A stretch of 64,000 bases of DNA from Monarcha castaneiventris obscurior (GCA_026261815.1 JAMPIT010000511.1:1761001-1825000); one strand, 5' to 3'; shown: positions 36,021-47,760, numbered from the stretch's first letter. Notes: generated from the sequence alone by a model not told the origin. A program made the numbers and translations.

Positions 36021-39000
36021 CTGTGGGCAAAGAGACAACTGTGGATCCTGAGTTGTCAGGCTGGCACCTGATGCACCTTTCAGCATCCATTACAGGGACT
36101 TAAAAATTTATATAAAGAAGCAAATAAAAAAAGCTGTGTTTCATTCAGATCAACTGCCAAGTGATACTTTGAACAAGCAGGGTTTAGATCCCATTTCTCT
36201 CTGGGTTATCCTCTGAGGTTATGTTGTATGGATGTTGTGAATAGGAAATGAAAATTTGTGGGAGCTCTCTGTAAGTCACCAGATACAGACTCAGGAACTT
36301 GACTTGCAGCATTTACCTGCCAAGCAGGATTATGCACAGAAAGCTTTTGGTTGGAAGAAGTATGGTGAAATGTTAAGGTTTAGTTCTATTCTTGAGTATA
36401 TAATTTCTGGCAGCTGCACTGAAGTGCAGCTATTGAGCCTCCCACAGTGTGCCAGAATCACAGCCCTTTCCTTCCAGTACAGAGAACAGGGATGCAGAGA
36501 CAGACACATTAAACGTATTTTTTTCTTTAAAACCATTTTCATAATTTTGTTTTTGGATGAACCGATAAATAAAGAGCTCTATTAGGATAAACAGAGTACT
36601 TACAGCAGCTATAAATGCACACATGAAAGTTGGAACAGGAGGTTTGAAATGTTTCCGTATTTCACAACAGAGCTTTAGTCAGTTCTGTCATCACTGTGCT
36701 GAGCCAGATGATGTCTGGGAAGGAGTACATGAGAGCTTCCCTGTCCTGTTTTGGGATAGAAGAGACAGGGGTGCCAAGTTTGAGCAGGTGGAGGGAAGTT
36801 GTTGCTGTTAGAACATTCCTGAGCCTGAGTGCGTGTGAGGTGAAGGTAGCCCAGGCACAGTGCTCTGAGAGGCTCTGGACACAGTTGCAGTGCATATGCA
36901 GTGGCCATTACATCATGGAGAGGGCAGCTGGGGAATGAAACTGGTGTTTGGACTGGGAGTGTTTCCAAAACAATACCAAGTTCTTTTTTTCTATCCTCTC
37001 AGTTATACCACCTGTGTGTCTGGGAAAAGTGAAGCCTGTTGAACAACTCCAGTAAATTGTAGGTGTGGAGTGAAATGCCTGGAGAGTAGAGAATAGGCAG
37101 TGCCAACCCTAGCCACTACCTTATTAAATTTAAGATGAAAGGCCTCAACCCCTTCAGTCTCTCTTCAGACAGCCCCAGATTAAAATTTTTGGAATCCTGC
37201 AAGCTACTCTGCTTTGCTTAGGAAAGTTAATAACAATTTCAAATACCTGCCTTGTGGTAGAGGAACCCCTGACAAAAGTAGGTGGTTGGAACAGATGCCA
37301 GATCAGGAGTAAATCAATTTCAGGATGGCGTAACTTCTTCCAATTGTGAAGTGTCTTGATCTTGATCTCTCTTACATGCCCTGCAGAACTGGCAAGTAAA
37401 GGGAAAAGCTAACCTCTAACTTCTCTTTGTGTCAGTGGATATCCTGCTCAAATTTGTATGATTTTTTCTTTCTTCCCTGCATTGGGTTCATCAGCTGCTA
37501 TTCAAAAACATCTCCTACTCAAGAGTCTCCACTGTGTAACTCCCCTAAATATTGCCATGTTATCACACTACTGTATGAGTCTGTTGTAATTCTCAACTTG
37601 GACAACCTCTGCTGAAACAGGTCCAGAACAGGTCAGAACAGAAAGATCTTTTTCCTTTTTTAAGGACAGTTTCTTAGTACCTGTGAGAAGTAAGGAAGGA
37701 GGTGAACTTTGTTTTGTTTTCTTCCCATCCCCTTTTCAGCTACCCACACCAAAGGAGAGCCCAGGGAAGAACAGCCTCCAGTGTGTTGTGTCCTCTAAAG
37801 GGTCTGTCCTGTCACCTCACCCTGCTCTGGTGAGCATCAAAGCTAATGTGTATTTGCAGTTCTGTATGGTCAAGGCTGAGACCTCGGCTCAGAGAGTAAT
37901 TCTTGATGAGGGGCAATTCCTGATGCTTGCTAATGAGCAAGCTGATCAGTCCACTTTTCAGAAACACTGCTTAAGCTAATTGTAGAGCTCAGAGGTAATG
38001 GTTAATTTTTTCCAGACAAAACAATCTTCTCTCTGGTATTGAGATTGGGAGGGCCAGGAGATGTGAGATGTATTTCTACCCAAGAGTTGTTGTAAGGGGC
38101 CTGAGCAGCACTTGCACCCTCTCAGCAGCACGGACACGAGTTCTCTACTAGAGTACCTTGTCCCAAGTTCAGGGCAGATGCTGCCCCCAAAATGTTACCT
38201 CTCCTGGACAGCATTTGGAAGGGAAAAAAACATCTGTCACCCTTTACCAAGGGAGTATTAGAAGATCGTCTCCCATGTGTCAGTTGCATAAGTTGTTAAA
38301 AAAGTGTTAGTCTTTTCTAGAAAAATATAAATGTCTGAGCTCTTAGATTGTGAAGACTGTGTCATGGCCATCCTCCCATTTCTGTGTTCAATTCTCCTAC
38401 TCTGGTTTTATATGTACAAGGGAAGCTCTTTCAGAAAATATCTAAATATCCCTGCTGCTCTTGCTGCAAGGGGATTCAATTTTGAAAATAATTTTAATTA
38501 CAAATGGAATAAACTAGATGGAAGACATCTAGTGCCTCCCCTACCTGCTGTGCCTCCCAAACCTGAGATCATTCTCATCTGAGTGTCTGGTTGGGTATTT
38601 CTGCTCCCCATTGGCAAAGGGCATTTTCTCTTCTGCCTGGTCTGTTGAGGTATTTGCATCTTGTGCTAAACAAGTGAAACAAAGCCCTCTTTGAAGTGCA
38701 TAAAGCCATTTATTTCAAATGGGAACCATGGAGTGCTGCATGTTGGCAGTGCACTTGGCTTGAATTTATCTTGAAATGCTGAGATGTCTTTTGTGTGTTT
38801 TTATAATGACATCATTAGCACCTCTAAAGTCTAATTCACTATCTTCCAGGTAGAAATTCAGATGGAGAGGAGTATCTGAGAGAATGGAAGACAGTCAGGT
38901 ACACTGCACAAGCTAATTTTCTTGACCCAGTAGACCAGCAGTAGCACCCAGCCCCTGGGAGGACAGAGCTGCCTACTAGTCTGCTTCACCCACAAGCACC

Positions 39001-40293
39001 ACATGCTTTACCCACAGGCTATTTCTTATATATACGTAAGGGAAACTCCCTGAAAACAGTCACTTCCTTAACCTTCATTAAGGCCCTATGTAGACTCATC
39101 TTTTATGCTTGCAGATCCCTGCCAGCTGGCAATGCCTGGCTGTTGCTGAGCAGAGAGTTCTTCATGTGTAATGCTGCTTGCCTTTCCACTTCCTCCTCCT
39201 CCCTCCCCGCAAGTCAGTCTCCTCCACCTGCTGCATCTTGTTCTAATCTGGTTTGTGAGCACTTTGGGTTGGGGACTGTCTAATTTATAGCGTGTCTGCA
39301 TGCCCCCTAGCACCAGGTAAAAGCTATTAATTCACATCACCCTATACTTAGAGAAAGTTTTATGGGATCAATAGAGCTGTGCTATTAATAATACAACTAA
39401 AGTGCAGTAACTTCATACTGTGCATCACCTCAGAATAGCCCCATAACCTATTATAGAAAGAGAGTCATTTCCTCAAAGCTATGGCTGTAACGAGACCTGG
39501 GGTTTAGTTCTCCATTGAAGTTATTTGTTGAACCTGAGAACCCTTGTCACAAAGACAAACCAGGCTGGGCGTGGTGCTGGCAAAACTGATTTGAAGAATT
39601 TCAGAAATGCTAGACGTGTGAAGCAAACTTTCTTCTCAAATTACTGTAAGAGTGCACCACAATTTAAAGCTTTCTTAATTTCTGCTTTGAAGTTTATGAC
39701 TCATATTTAGCATTTCTGTAGCATCTTTCAGTTTAAAATTGATTAGCAATGTTTGCTCAAATGTTTCACTTGCGGTTTTTTTTGAAAATTCCTACATAGG
39801 TGTTGACTGAAGAGAAGCAGTAAGAGTGAGTAGAGTGGCAGCTGCTTATTGACAGTCTTGCTCTGTTGCTTTAGACCATAAGGTTGCATGTGGCTGGCAG
39901 TGTGACATTGTTCCTTGGTGTGCACCAACCTGAGTCCTGCTCTAGAGATGGATGTGACCTATTGAATGCTCCAGGCTACAGCAGGGCCTTTGGCAAGTGG
40001 TCACACTGGTGGTCAGAGCAGAGGGGCAGTCCCTGGACATGAGCTGGGAGCTTTCACTGTCCCTTGGCCACAAAGAGCAGCAGCAGCAGCTTTGAGTTGG
40101 GGAGAGTTCTTACTATCCAGCCACCAAGAGAACTACCATGGCACTTGTCATATTGACTGGTACTGTGCAGTTGTGGCTCGATATCATCTCATCTTGGATT
40201 ATTTTTTGCAGGCTGCCAAAGGCAGTGTCTTGTGACATTAAATCCATGTTATTAAACATATGTACCCTGAGACAGTATCACAAAATGACATCC
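36021..40293. other. Unique sequence, no gene seen
   Basis: 37085-37200 faintly resembles inverted CR1 (ggcctcaaccccttcagtctctcttcag), too decayed to call. 39301-39310 (tgccccctag) reads as a CTCF-like core ctagggggca on the minus strand but lacks the flanking CCA. 40076-40092 has four CAG repeats. No exon is recognised. Confidence 0.5.
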
Positions 40294-41123
40294 TGTCTTG
40301 GGGTGATTATATGATGATTAGTCTACTCCCTGATCATCTGCTTTATGCCCAAAAATGGTTGCTGTAGCTTTGAGGTGGGTCTGGGGGGAAGGGGGAGCCT
40401 TGAGGCTCTTCGGCAGGCTTTTACAAAGCCTCACTCCCCAGGTGTCCAGTGTGCCGTGTGGTCTGGGTTATTTTTACTTGGCTAGCTTGGGTTTTTGTTG
40501 GTTTAGGCAAGAAGTTTTTTCCTTTCCCTGGCCTTGGAGAGGCTGCAGCAGCAATCCTTCAGCAGCTTATTCAAAGTGAACTGGATGGCTTGGTTTTGGT
40601 CTGAGATCAGAGACCAGTGGTAAAGGCAAGGGGCTGCTCCTTCTTGGCTCCACACCTCGGAAAAGCCGAGCCAGTGAGAGAAAAACACACCAAGCCTACC
40701 TGCTTCATCTGCTGTGAAGAGGGGACCAGCATCAGAGATTCACCAGGTTCCCATCTGTTTGTCCGAGCTGCTGCATTAACCTTTCGTTTTTTGGAGTTTT
40801 TTTCTCCCTGAGACAGGAGCCGACACCATCTTTCTCCCCACACCATGGCCAGCCATTGTGGGTTTTTTTCTTTCCCTGGTGTTTTGGGTTTTTCTTCCGG
40901 TGTGTGTGGCGGGGGAGGGAGGTAAGGCCTGACAGTTCAATGCATAGCATTTATTTACCTTTTTTTTCCCTTGCTGTGTGGGGCACTCTGTCAATAAATG
41001 GTTGGGTTTTTTTCACTTTCATCCACTTATATTCATTTCTTACAGGTGGAAAGGGATTGTTGGAACAATTTTTTTAAGAGGAAACGCTCATTCCAGAGTG
41101 TTTTTCTCCTAAACCGGGAGACA
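40294..41123 (+). mobile_element. Solo LTR, family A copy 2 (empty-site copy)
   Basis: About 830 bp, starting tgtcttggggtgatt and ending gggagaca. It aligns with copy 1 at 17962-19372 on the same strand but is continuous across caccaggttccc, where copy 1 carries the nested LTR. Many CpGs of copy 1 are TG or CA here, suggesting greater age or methylation decay. AATAAA at 40993-40998 sits in a caataaatgg context and supplies the strand. It lacks about 35 bp and the T-rich expansion of copy 1. The left flank ends catcc and the right boundary reads gagacatcc, so a 5-bp catcc duplication with loss of one CA at the right junction is plausible. No internal retroviral sequence is present. Confidence 0.83.
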
Positions 41124-42047
41124 TCCTGGGAGCAGTGAATTCTAAGACAGCCCAGACAAATACGTGAAAACACAATGCTGTAGAGCTTTTTAAGGTCGTG
41201 TTAGATCCCAGACCTTGGGCAATGTGCTCCCAGACTGTCACACTTAAAACCAGGAAAGGATGATGCATGCAATTATACCAATGCATTGCTGTAAATCCAG
41301 TGGGTGCTGATGAGCTATCTCTGCAAGAAGCTACCTTAAAGCACTCTAATAAGAAGGCATTTGTCCTTTGCTTCGCCTCCCTTAAGTAAGTCCCATAAAG
41401 CTTTAGCAACATCTGTCGGAGCTTTTCAGCTCTGCCAGCAGCCCTTAGGGAGTTTGTGGTTGCTGGACAGATACCTGCTCCCCTGCAAGGCATTGCGCAC
41501 ACACAGGGGTCTGAGAAGTCCATGCATATTTGTGTACAACTAACTTCCCGCCAGGTGATTTTTGTGTCAGAAAATTCCATCTTGCTTAACTGTAACCTCA
41601 TCATGATGAGGAAGTAGAAACACATGCTTGGTTTGATGTTCCTACAAATACAATATGATTTACTGTCTTGGAGAAACTAGGTAGGACTTATTTTCCTGCA
41701 GTGACTTCCTTCTTCCAGGGCTTCACAAGCTCTTGGCACAGCTTTGAAATCAAACCTGGAGAGTCAGGGCACTTTTGAGAAAGGCAAAAACAATGGCAGA
41801 GCCCTTGAGCTTGCTCTTCCTTCTGATGCTAGACAGCCAAATAAAAAGGAAAAGAAAGCTGGGGGGAGTTCCTTTATGTCCTGACTTCAGAGATCATTAG
41901 AATAGTTTTGCTTTGGCATTGTTTACAATAGAACTGGGAATATCTTGGCATTTGACTATTGATTTTGAAGGTGTAGTATAAACAAATGAGCCTTTAAAAA
42001 TCAAGGGAACATTTATCCTGTGACCATTGCTGCTATGTTTTCCTCAG
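41124..42047. other. Unique sequence, no gene supported
   Basis: The longest open frame of the window (183 codons, minus strand, 41074-41625) lies here. It starts next to LTR copy 2 and ends inside it, has no domain I recognise, and is within chance expectation for 64 kb. 41596-41611 is a perfect 16-bp palindrome cctcatcatgatgagg. Confidence 0.55.
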
Positions 42048-42132
42048 GCATCATCATCTGAAACAAGTTCATTGTGTGAAACACTGTCTCTGCTGCCTGG
42101 GATATGTTACACATCAGCTGCAGCTGATGCCT
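42048..42132 (+). other. Exon or conserved-element candidate with E-box palindrome
   Basis: A strong acceptor (gctgctatgttttcctcag) precedes 85 bp followed by the consensus donor gtaagt. Two of three plus-strand frames are open, and a 60-codon minus-strand frame also spans it. No peptide is recognised. Inside is the perfect 18-bp palindrome catcagctgcagctgatg (42112-42129), which holds two CAGCTG E-boxes sharing bases. The flanks (cttctttaatagtatatttatgatt on the right) look like enhancer-type sequence. The signal could be an exon, an enhancer, or both by coincidence. Confidence 0.25.
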
Positions 42133-43639
42133 GTAAGTAGCTATGCATACCAGCCGCACGTGTAATTCATCTTTAATAGTATATTTATGATTCAAACTGG
42201 GTCTTTATGTCTTATTTTTTTTTTCTCAGGCTATTTTTAAATTGCTCAAATGTCAGGGCATTATTTCCACTAGATGACTACATTGTTTTCTTCCCTAGTA
42301 GATGCTTCAAAAAGGAGTGTAGTGGTTTACTGTCTACCGAAAGTGGCTAATTAAGAATTGTACTTCTCAAATTAGCACTTGGAGCACTTTACCTGGACTG
42401 TCATGTGAAGAAAATTATTTTAGTAATTTTCCCAAAAGGTGAGAAAGCTGCAACGTAATGCAAACTCTTCCTGTAGTTTCCTATAGGTGAAGGTTGTTGG
42501 TAGATAAGCCTTGACTTGTGATCTAATTAATCTGTGCTTCAGGAGTGTTTTTTTGAAAGTCTGTGTGTCTGTGTGTTTTATATATAAAATACATAATTTT
42601 ATTTTTAAAGGTGAACACACTGTATGCCAGCTGAAGAACATACTTAACATTAACATACACTTAATGTTATGGAAATGTGTTGTGAACAAATTTCTTCAGA
42701 AGAAAAACATGATGTGCTGGTGACGGAATAATGATCAATGTGTTGGCAAAATCACTGTTCTTGGGTAAAATCACTCAAAAGAGAGTAGCAAAGAACTACT
42801 GTATTTAAGAACAGTCTTAACAACGGAATAGATTGATCATACTTTGACTTGCACTATCAATATGCTGACTGCTTTTCTTCTCACATTTTGTGATAAGAAA
42901 GCCACTGTGACCTAACCTCTGAAGTGTCCACACTGTCCTTTTAAAACATAAACTAAGACCCATAGTTACACAGAAATTCAGTAAGTTTTTACAGCAAGTT
43001 TCCACTTCATTCCACACTTTATTAATTATCATGAAAAACCCCTTCTCTCTGATCTATACATTTTCAGACACTGTGTGACACTGAGTGACTGCCTTCTCTT
43101 GAAAGCAAATAATTTCCTCTGTCAAATAAAGGGAGAGTCCTGTGGGGAGCTTTCCAGGATAAGCAGGACTCATCCTCAGCTGTGCCCTTCTTTTTTTGAA
43201 AAACAAACTTTGTTTCTTTAAACAAAATGGTAACACTTATGCTCCCAATTCTGCTTACCTCCTGGCCCAGGCTTTGTAAATATGAGTGCAGATTATGAAT
43301 GCGTGTGCAGCATCTGATACTTCTAGGAAGAATACTTTAGAACTGAAATCTCTCTTCTCCCGGGGTTGAAAGCAAAACAAATTTAAGGATTACATCACAC
43401 AGAGGCATAATCCCCAAGGGAAACTTACTTTAGTTATTATATTACGATGTACACTTCAGTACAGCAAAAGCTGTGTGAATACCATTTCGATGGGAATAAT
43501 TTTTAGTCTTACAGCCTACAGAACATTATAATGCATTTCTGGAAGCTTGATGAATCATAACTGCAATTCTCAGTCATCTTTGCTTTCTGGTATTCCTAAC
43601 CTACTCTTCTGAAAGAGAAAGGAAAAGAGCATGAGAATC
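42133..43639. other. Unique sequence, no gene seen
   Basis: 42545-42600 has a TG/TA-rich patch (gtctgtgtgtctgtgtg). 42645-42669 is a hairpin with perfect 9-bp arms taacattaa/ttaatgtta and a 7-base loop. No repeat family or exon is recognised. Confidence 0.5.
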
Positions 43640-45016
43640 TGTCGTTGTTTGACACAGGCCAAACACCAGGCACCCAAGAAAGCTGTTCACTAACCCTCTC
43701 TTGCTCTCAGCTGGGCAGAGGAGGAAGAAAAAAAATTAATGAAGGGCTCATGAGTTGAGATGAGAACTGGGAGAAAACACTCTAAGGGCAAAACAGGTTC
43801 AAATTAAAAGGTATAAAGTAAATTTATTATTAACAGAGTCAGAGGAGGATAATGAGAAGTAAAATAAGCCTTTAAAACACCTTTTTTTCCCCCAGCCCCT
43901 CCCTCCTTCCCACCAACAGCGCAGGGAGACAGAGCATGGGGGTTTTGGTCAGTTTGTCACTTGACATCTTTTTCTGTTCACTCAGGGAGAGGAGTCCTTC
44001 CTTTGCTATGCTGTGGGGTCCCTCCCACAGGAGACAGTTCTCCGTGGACTTCTCCAGTGTAGCTCTAATCTCATGGGCAGCAGTCCTGCCAAAACTGCTG
44101 CAACGTGAGTCCCTCCCACGGGCAAACAGTGTTCCCATAATTGTTGTGGCGTAGGTCACTTGTCCACGGGGTGCAGTCCTTTAAGGATCACAGCGTTCTC
44201 TGGTATCCACCTGCTCCAGTGTGAGCGCTTCTCCCACAGGCTGTGGGTGGATCTCTGCATCCCCCGTGGATCCTCATGGGCTGCAGGGGGACAGCTTGCT
44301 TCACCATGGTACTTACCATGGCTTGCAGAGGCATCTCAGCTTTGGCGCTTGGAGCACCTCCTCCCCCTCCTTCTCCACTGACCTTGGTGCTGCCATGTTG
44401 TTCTTCCTCACATGTCCTCACTTCCTCCTCTTCTCTGCCTAGAAGAAAAACTGCTGCCTGTTGGTATCATTGCCAACAAGTTCCACCAATTCAAAGATTC
44501 TTCCAGGATCCCACAGCACTGAGAGGATGATCTCGTCTAGGTTCCACGTCAGGGAGTCACTCGCTATGTTTCCACCACTGGCCAGGCGACCCCGCCACCA
44601 CTGCGCAGGTGCTGTTTAACACCTCTCTTTCATGCGGGGCGCCGGGAAGGAGAAGCTGCTGCTGCTGCCCTTCTGCCCGTGGTGCATCTGGCTAGGGGTG
44701 GCCAGGCAGGCAACGCTCACCATGGGCTGCACCAAGATGGCAGCGGCCGTGGCACATCACTGTGCACTGCCCCGGGATGGCCCTGGCGGCAGGGCCTCAC
44801 CACCCCCGGAAAAAAACTGCCCCTGTGCTGTTTTGATTTTCTTCTTAAATATGTCATCCCAGAGGCGTTACCAACCTCTCTGACTGGGCCAGCAGCTTGT
44901 TCATCTTCAGAGCCATCAGAGATTGGCTCTGTCGGACATGGTGGAAGCTTCTAGCAGCTTCTCACAGAAGCTACTTCTGTGGGCCTCCCCCGCTACCAAA
45001 AAACCAGGCTGTGCCA
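43640..45016 (-). mobile_element. Solo LTR, family B (passerine ERVL-type)
   Basis: On the minus strand it runs TGGCACAGCCTGG...AACGACA, with TG/CA ends and aatc flanks (43636-43639 and 45017-45020) as a possible short target duplication. Its U3 start carries gcgggggaggcccacagaag, agctgctagaagcttcc and gacagagccaatctctgatgg, motifs I recall as hallmarks of a common songbird LTR. Internal subrepeats of a gtgggaggga(c) type recur (about 44025-44035 and 44110-44120). Minus-strand AATAAA is at 43823-43828, followed by U5. At about 1.38 kb it is long but has no gag/pol/env. Open frames at 43872-44530 and 44632-44954 are products of GC-rich LTR sequence. The ERVL assignment is from memory of the family. 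Confidence 0.8.
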
Positions 45017-45020
45017 AATC

Positions 45021-45839
45021 AACAAAGATTTGTAAAAGAAAAGCTTAAAACAATTTTGTTAGACAAGTTTTAATCATACATTAATTACATGATGCTTCAT
45101 GGTATGCAGTGTTTATGCAGTTTTTGGAAAAATAACAGGGTGAACCATTCCAGAGAGTCTAGTGCTGCTTATTTACTGGTGTAAGACCTGAGTGATCAAC
45201 GCAGGTCAGCTTTTGTGCTTGTGCTGGAGAAGTCGCCCGTGCAAGGTGTGAGACATGGGAAACTAGGTCCTCCTGCACACAGTGGCTGAATGCTTTTGCA
45301 TGCTATTGATCATGTGCTGTGCCTTGAGGCAGCAGATCAACCCCCAGAGTCTACTCTAGACTCAATACTGGAGTACAGAACTGTACTCATAGCTGTGTTA
45401 AGACTCTATTTTGGATCCCACTGTGCCAAATAAAAGAAATATGCAACTCAGCCATTGGAGAACAGAAGTTCATGGATTTCAAATTACTTCATTTTTTTTG
45501 GAAGATGAAACAGAAACTGGTCCTGATGTTTGAATGAATATGCAATAAATGAGACTAGCTAAAAGTAAAACAAAATTTCATGGTCACAATAGAACAAATG
45601 CTAGAAGTCCCATGTGCAATAACTGTCGAGCCACTGCTGTCTCATGGTGTTTAACAACACTATAGCAAGGGACAGCTACATGTCCTTCCATAGCAATAGT
45701 GAATGAACTATACTAGAAGACTGCTATTTGGTTGAGTGTTAGGGTTTCCTGTCTACACAGCCAGATCCTTATTCTGCCACACATACCATCTAATTTCACT
45801 ATTTGTGTGTACCAAACAATGCAGCGTTTATAGATGCCT
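45021..45839. other. Unique sequence, no gene seen
   Basis: AT-leaning DNA between LTR family B and a MIR. No motif or repeat is recognised. Confidence 0.5.
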
Positions 45840-45955
45840 AACTAAAGAAGAGACTAAATTACTGGCCCAAGGTCACACAAAGAGTCCCTCAGAGTAAGAA
45901 CATGAGCCCAGGTCTTCAAAACCCTAGTCTGGTGCCCTTACCATGATATCAACCT
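45840..45955 (-). repeat. MIR (CORE-SINE) remnant
   Basis: The plus strand shows the antisense MIR core clearly: agaagagactaaattactggcccaaggtcacacaaagag, then gagcccaggtcttcaaaaccctagtctggtgccctta. This corresponds to taagtaacttgcccaaggtcacac-agctagtaag...gaacccaggtctgtctgactcc...gtgctctta. It is the best-preserved MIR of the window. The minus-strand sense is inferred from the consensus. Confidence 0.82.
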
Positions 45956-46067
45956 TCCCGTGAAGACTGAAAATCCATATTGGTTGCATTGTTGCACTGT
46001 ATACAGCTGCCTCTAGAATACTGTGCTCTTTACAGACCACTTCATTACCAAGAAGGTATTGATTGAC

Positions 46068-46245
46068 ACATTGAAGGGAGTTCAGAGAAGAGCAGCAAAA
46101 ATAATTAGAGAGTGAAGAGATTGACTGGAAAGATTGATTTAAGAGGGAAGATTAAGTGAGATAAATATGTATAGCTTGGCTTACCTTCAGCATGGTGCAT
46201 AAGTCTGCAAATATTTAAAGGGTATAAACAATCAGGAGGAAGAAC
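46068..46245 (+). repeat. Old CR1 LINE fragment
   Basis: Starts ttgaagggagttcagagaagagcagcaaaaataattagag, matching the CR1 stretch tggagagagtccagagaagagcaacaagaatgatt. It continues with diverged agattaagtgagataaatatgtatagcttggctt and gcaaatatttaaagggtataaacaatcaggagga (consensus ...aaatatctgaagggagggtgtcaagagga). Divergence is high and the 3' tail is absent. Confidence 0.7.
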
Positions 46246-47429
46246 TACCAATACTGGTCCAGTCTATTTGTAATTTGGTGGTGCCACATGCTGTTGTTGT
46301 ACAGAGCTTTCTCAGAGCATGACTGGGTCACAAAGCCTGTCTCTCAACATCCTCAGGGGAAAAATGCCTATTGGAGCTATGGGACCAGTGTGACTATACA
46401 ATAGGATTCTCTTCTGGGCAATGGCAGGCATTGGGGAGGGGGGCAGAGGTGTCACTTAACAGAATCATGGATGCTGTCCTGCCTAAGTTTGGAGGGTGTT
46501 TCTTGATCTAGAACAGCAGGACTCATACCAAATGTGTGATACACTGTAGAGGAGACGTAGTTAATACCTTTGTATCAGTTAAAGTCAGTTGTCAGAGTAA
46601 CTATGATACTTGATCACTGTGGAATACCATGGCAAGAAGTCAGGTAAAGATTGTGGAAGATCTTAGTAAGTCTGGATTGGACCATACCAGCTTTGATCAA
46701 CTATAGAATGAGTTGGAGACAAGCTACTTCAAATAAATCCTAAAAGAACATTTGAGATTCAATTTTTCTTCAAGGAGAAAGTGGATTTCCTCATAATAAT
46801 GAATGCGCCATGACCCTGTAGATTTAATAGTTTCAGGTGACATTCAGTGGCTGCCATCAAATAATCATGGTACAGAGCTTACTGGATGTCATTGCTTATC
46901 CAAGAAAGTTTCCACATCATTCTATGAATATAACAGGCATGTCTTATTGTTGTCCTTGTAGCAGGACAGGGCTGATGTTCCCATGTTCTGAGGCAACCCA
47001 CATCCAGTTGTGCCCATTGGTGTTGGTGCACAATGAATAGATCAAGATGGGGGTGGGGGAGGATGTTGTGTGAGATGCGGTTTATTCAACAGCATATAAT
47101 TTTGCAAAGACAGAATGTGCTGATCTGTGAATTTATGCCTGGGAATTAAACATATCTACAACAGAATCACATTGATGTGTGCAGCTGTGAAAAGATGCTA
47201 ATGCGTAGTTGCATGTACAGAACTTTTTGGGTGAGCTTCCCTGCCCTCCTTTTCTTCCTATGCAAGTAAAAGAAAAGACACAGTTTGTTCTCCCATTACA
47301 ACCACTGCCTTGTACATTCCCTTTTTCTTTTCTTTGCAGGCTCTGTTTGTAGTTATACAGTCAGGTCTCCACAGAGTAATTTACTGGCTGAATCTCTCCC
47401 AGAATCCAGCTTGAAACCAAGCTGTAAAA
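46246..47429. other. Unique sequence, no gene seen
   Basis: Possibly more decayed CR1 body in the first 200 bp, but not callable. The rest shows no element or exon. Confidence 0.45.
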
Positions 47430-47760
47430 ACAGCTGAGAGTGTAAATAATTCATGCAGACAATATGACTTTTTTATGTAAATTCGGTGCATTAACCCTCT
47501 ATTATAATGATGGACGACAGATATGGGCGACGTTGCCTTGGTAAGAGCTAATGGATGGCCGCCATAAATTCACTGCACATTTTATTGTGTTACTGGAAAT
47601 TGTGCCTTCAGGCAATGCTGTTTACTTTTATGTAAAACTCAGGGTTCCCTAAATATTACAAATATTTTACATCCGACTCCTCAGCATTTGGGCACAGCAC
47701 ACAAATCAAGCTTTCTTCATTTGAGCTGTAATTAAAGGTTTGGGTTTTTTTCAGGGACAA
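47430..47760. promoter_or_regulatory. Probable conserved regulatory element (RFX/YY1-like motifs)
   Basis: AT-rich, repeat-free block that nevertheless keeps a cluster of CpGs (gacgacag, gggcgacg, ggccgcc) unlike its flanks. It contains GTTGCCTTGGTAAG (47532-47545), one base off the RFX X-box GTTGCC-NN-GGNAAC. GCCGCCAT (47558-47565) is the YY1 core in reverse. Several TAAT cores (ctaatgg, ttataatgatgg) are also present. CpG retention outside an island or young repeat suggests constraint. Enhancer or promoter function is inferred, not shown. Confidence 0.35.

Noticed and set aside
37085..37200. Possible inverted CR1 fragment
   Set aside because: Only a short ccccttcagtctctcttcag-like run matches; the rest is too diverged to tell from chance.
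39296..39312. Minus-strand CTCF-like core ctagggggca
   Set aside because: The core matches, but the upstream CCA half is absent (gtg instead), so it is weaker than the site at 4623.
41074..41625. Longest open frame, 183 codons on the minus strand
   Set aside because: It ends inside LTR copy 2, has no domain I recognise, and its length is about what chance gives for six frames over 64 kb.
43872..44954. Several 72-95 codon frames
   Set aside because: All are inside the family B LTR and overlap on both strands.
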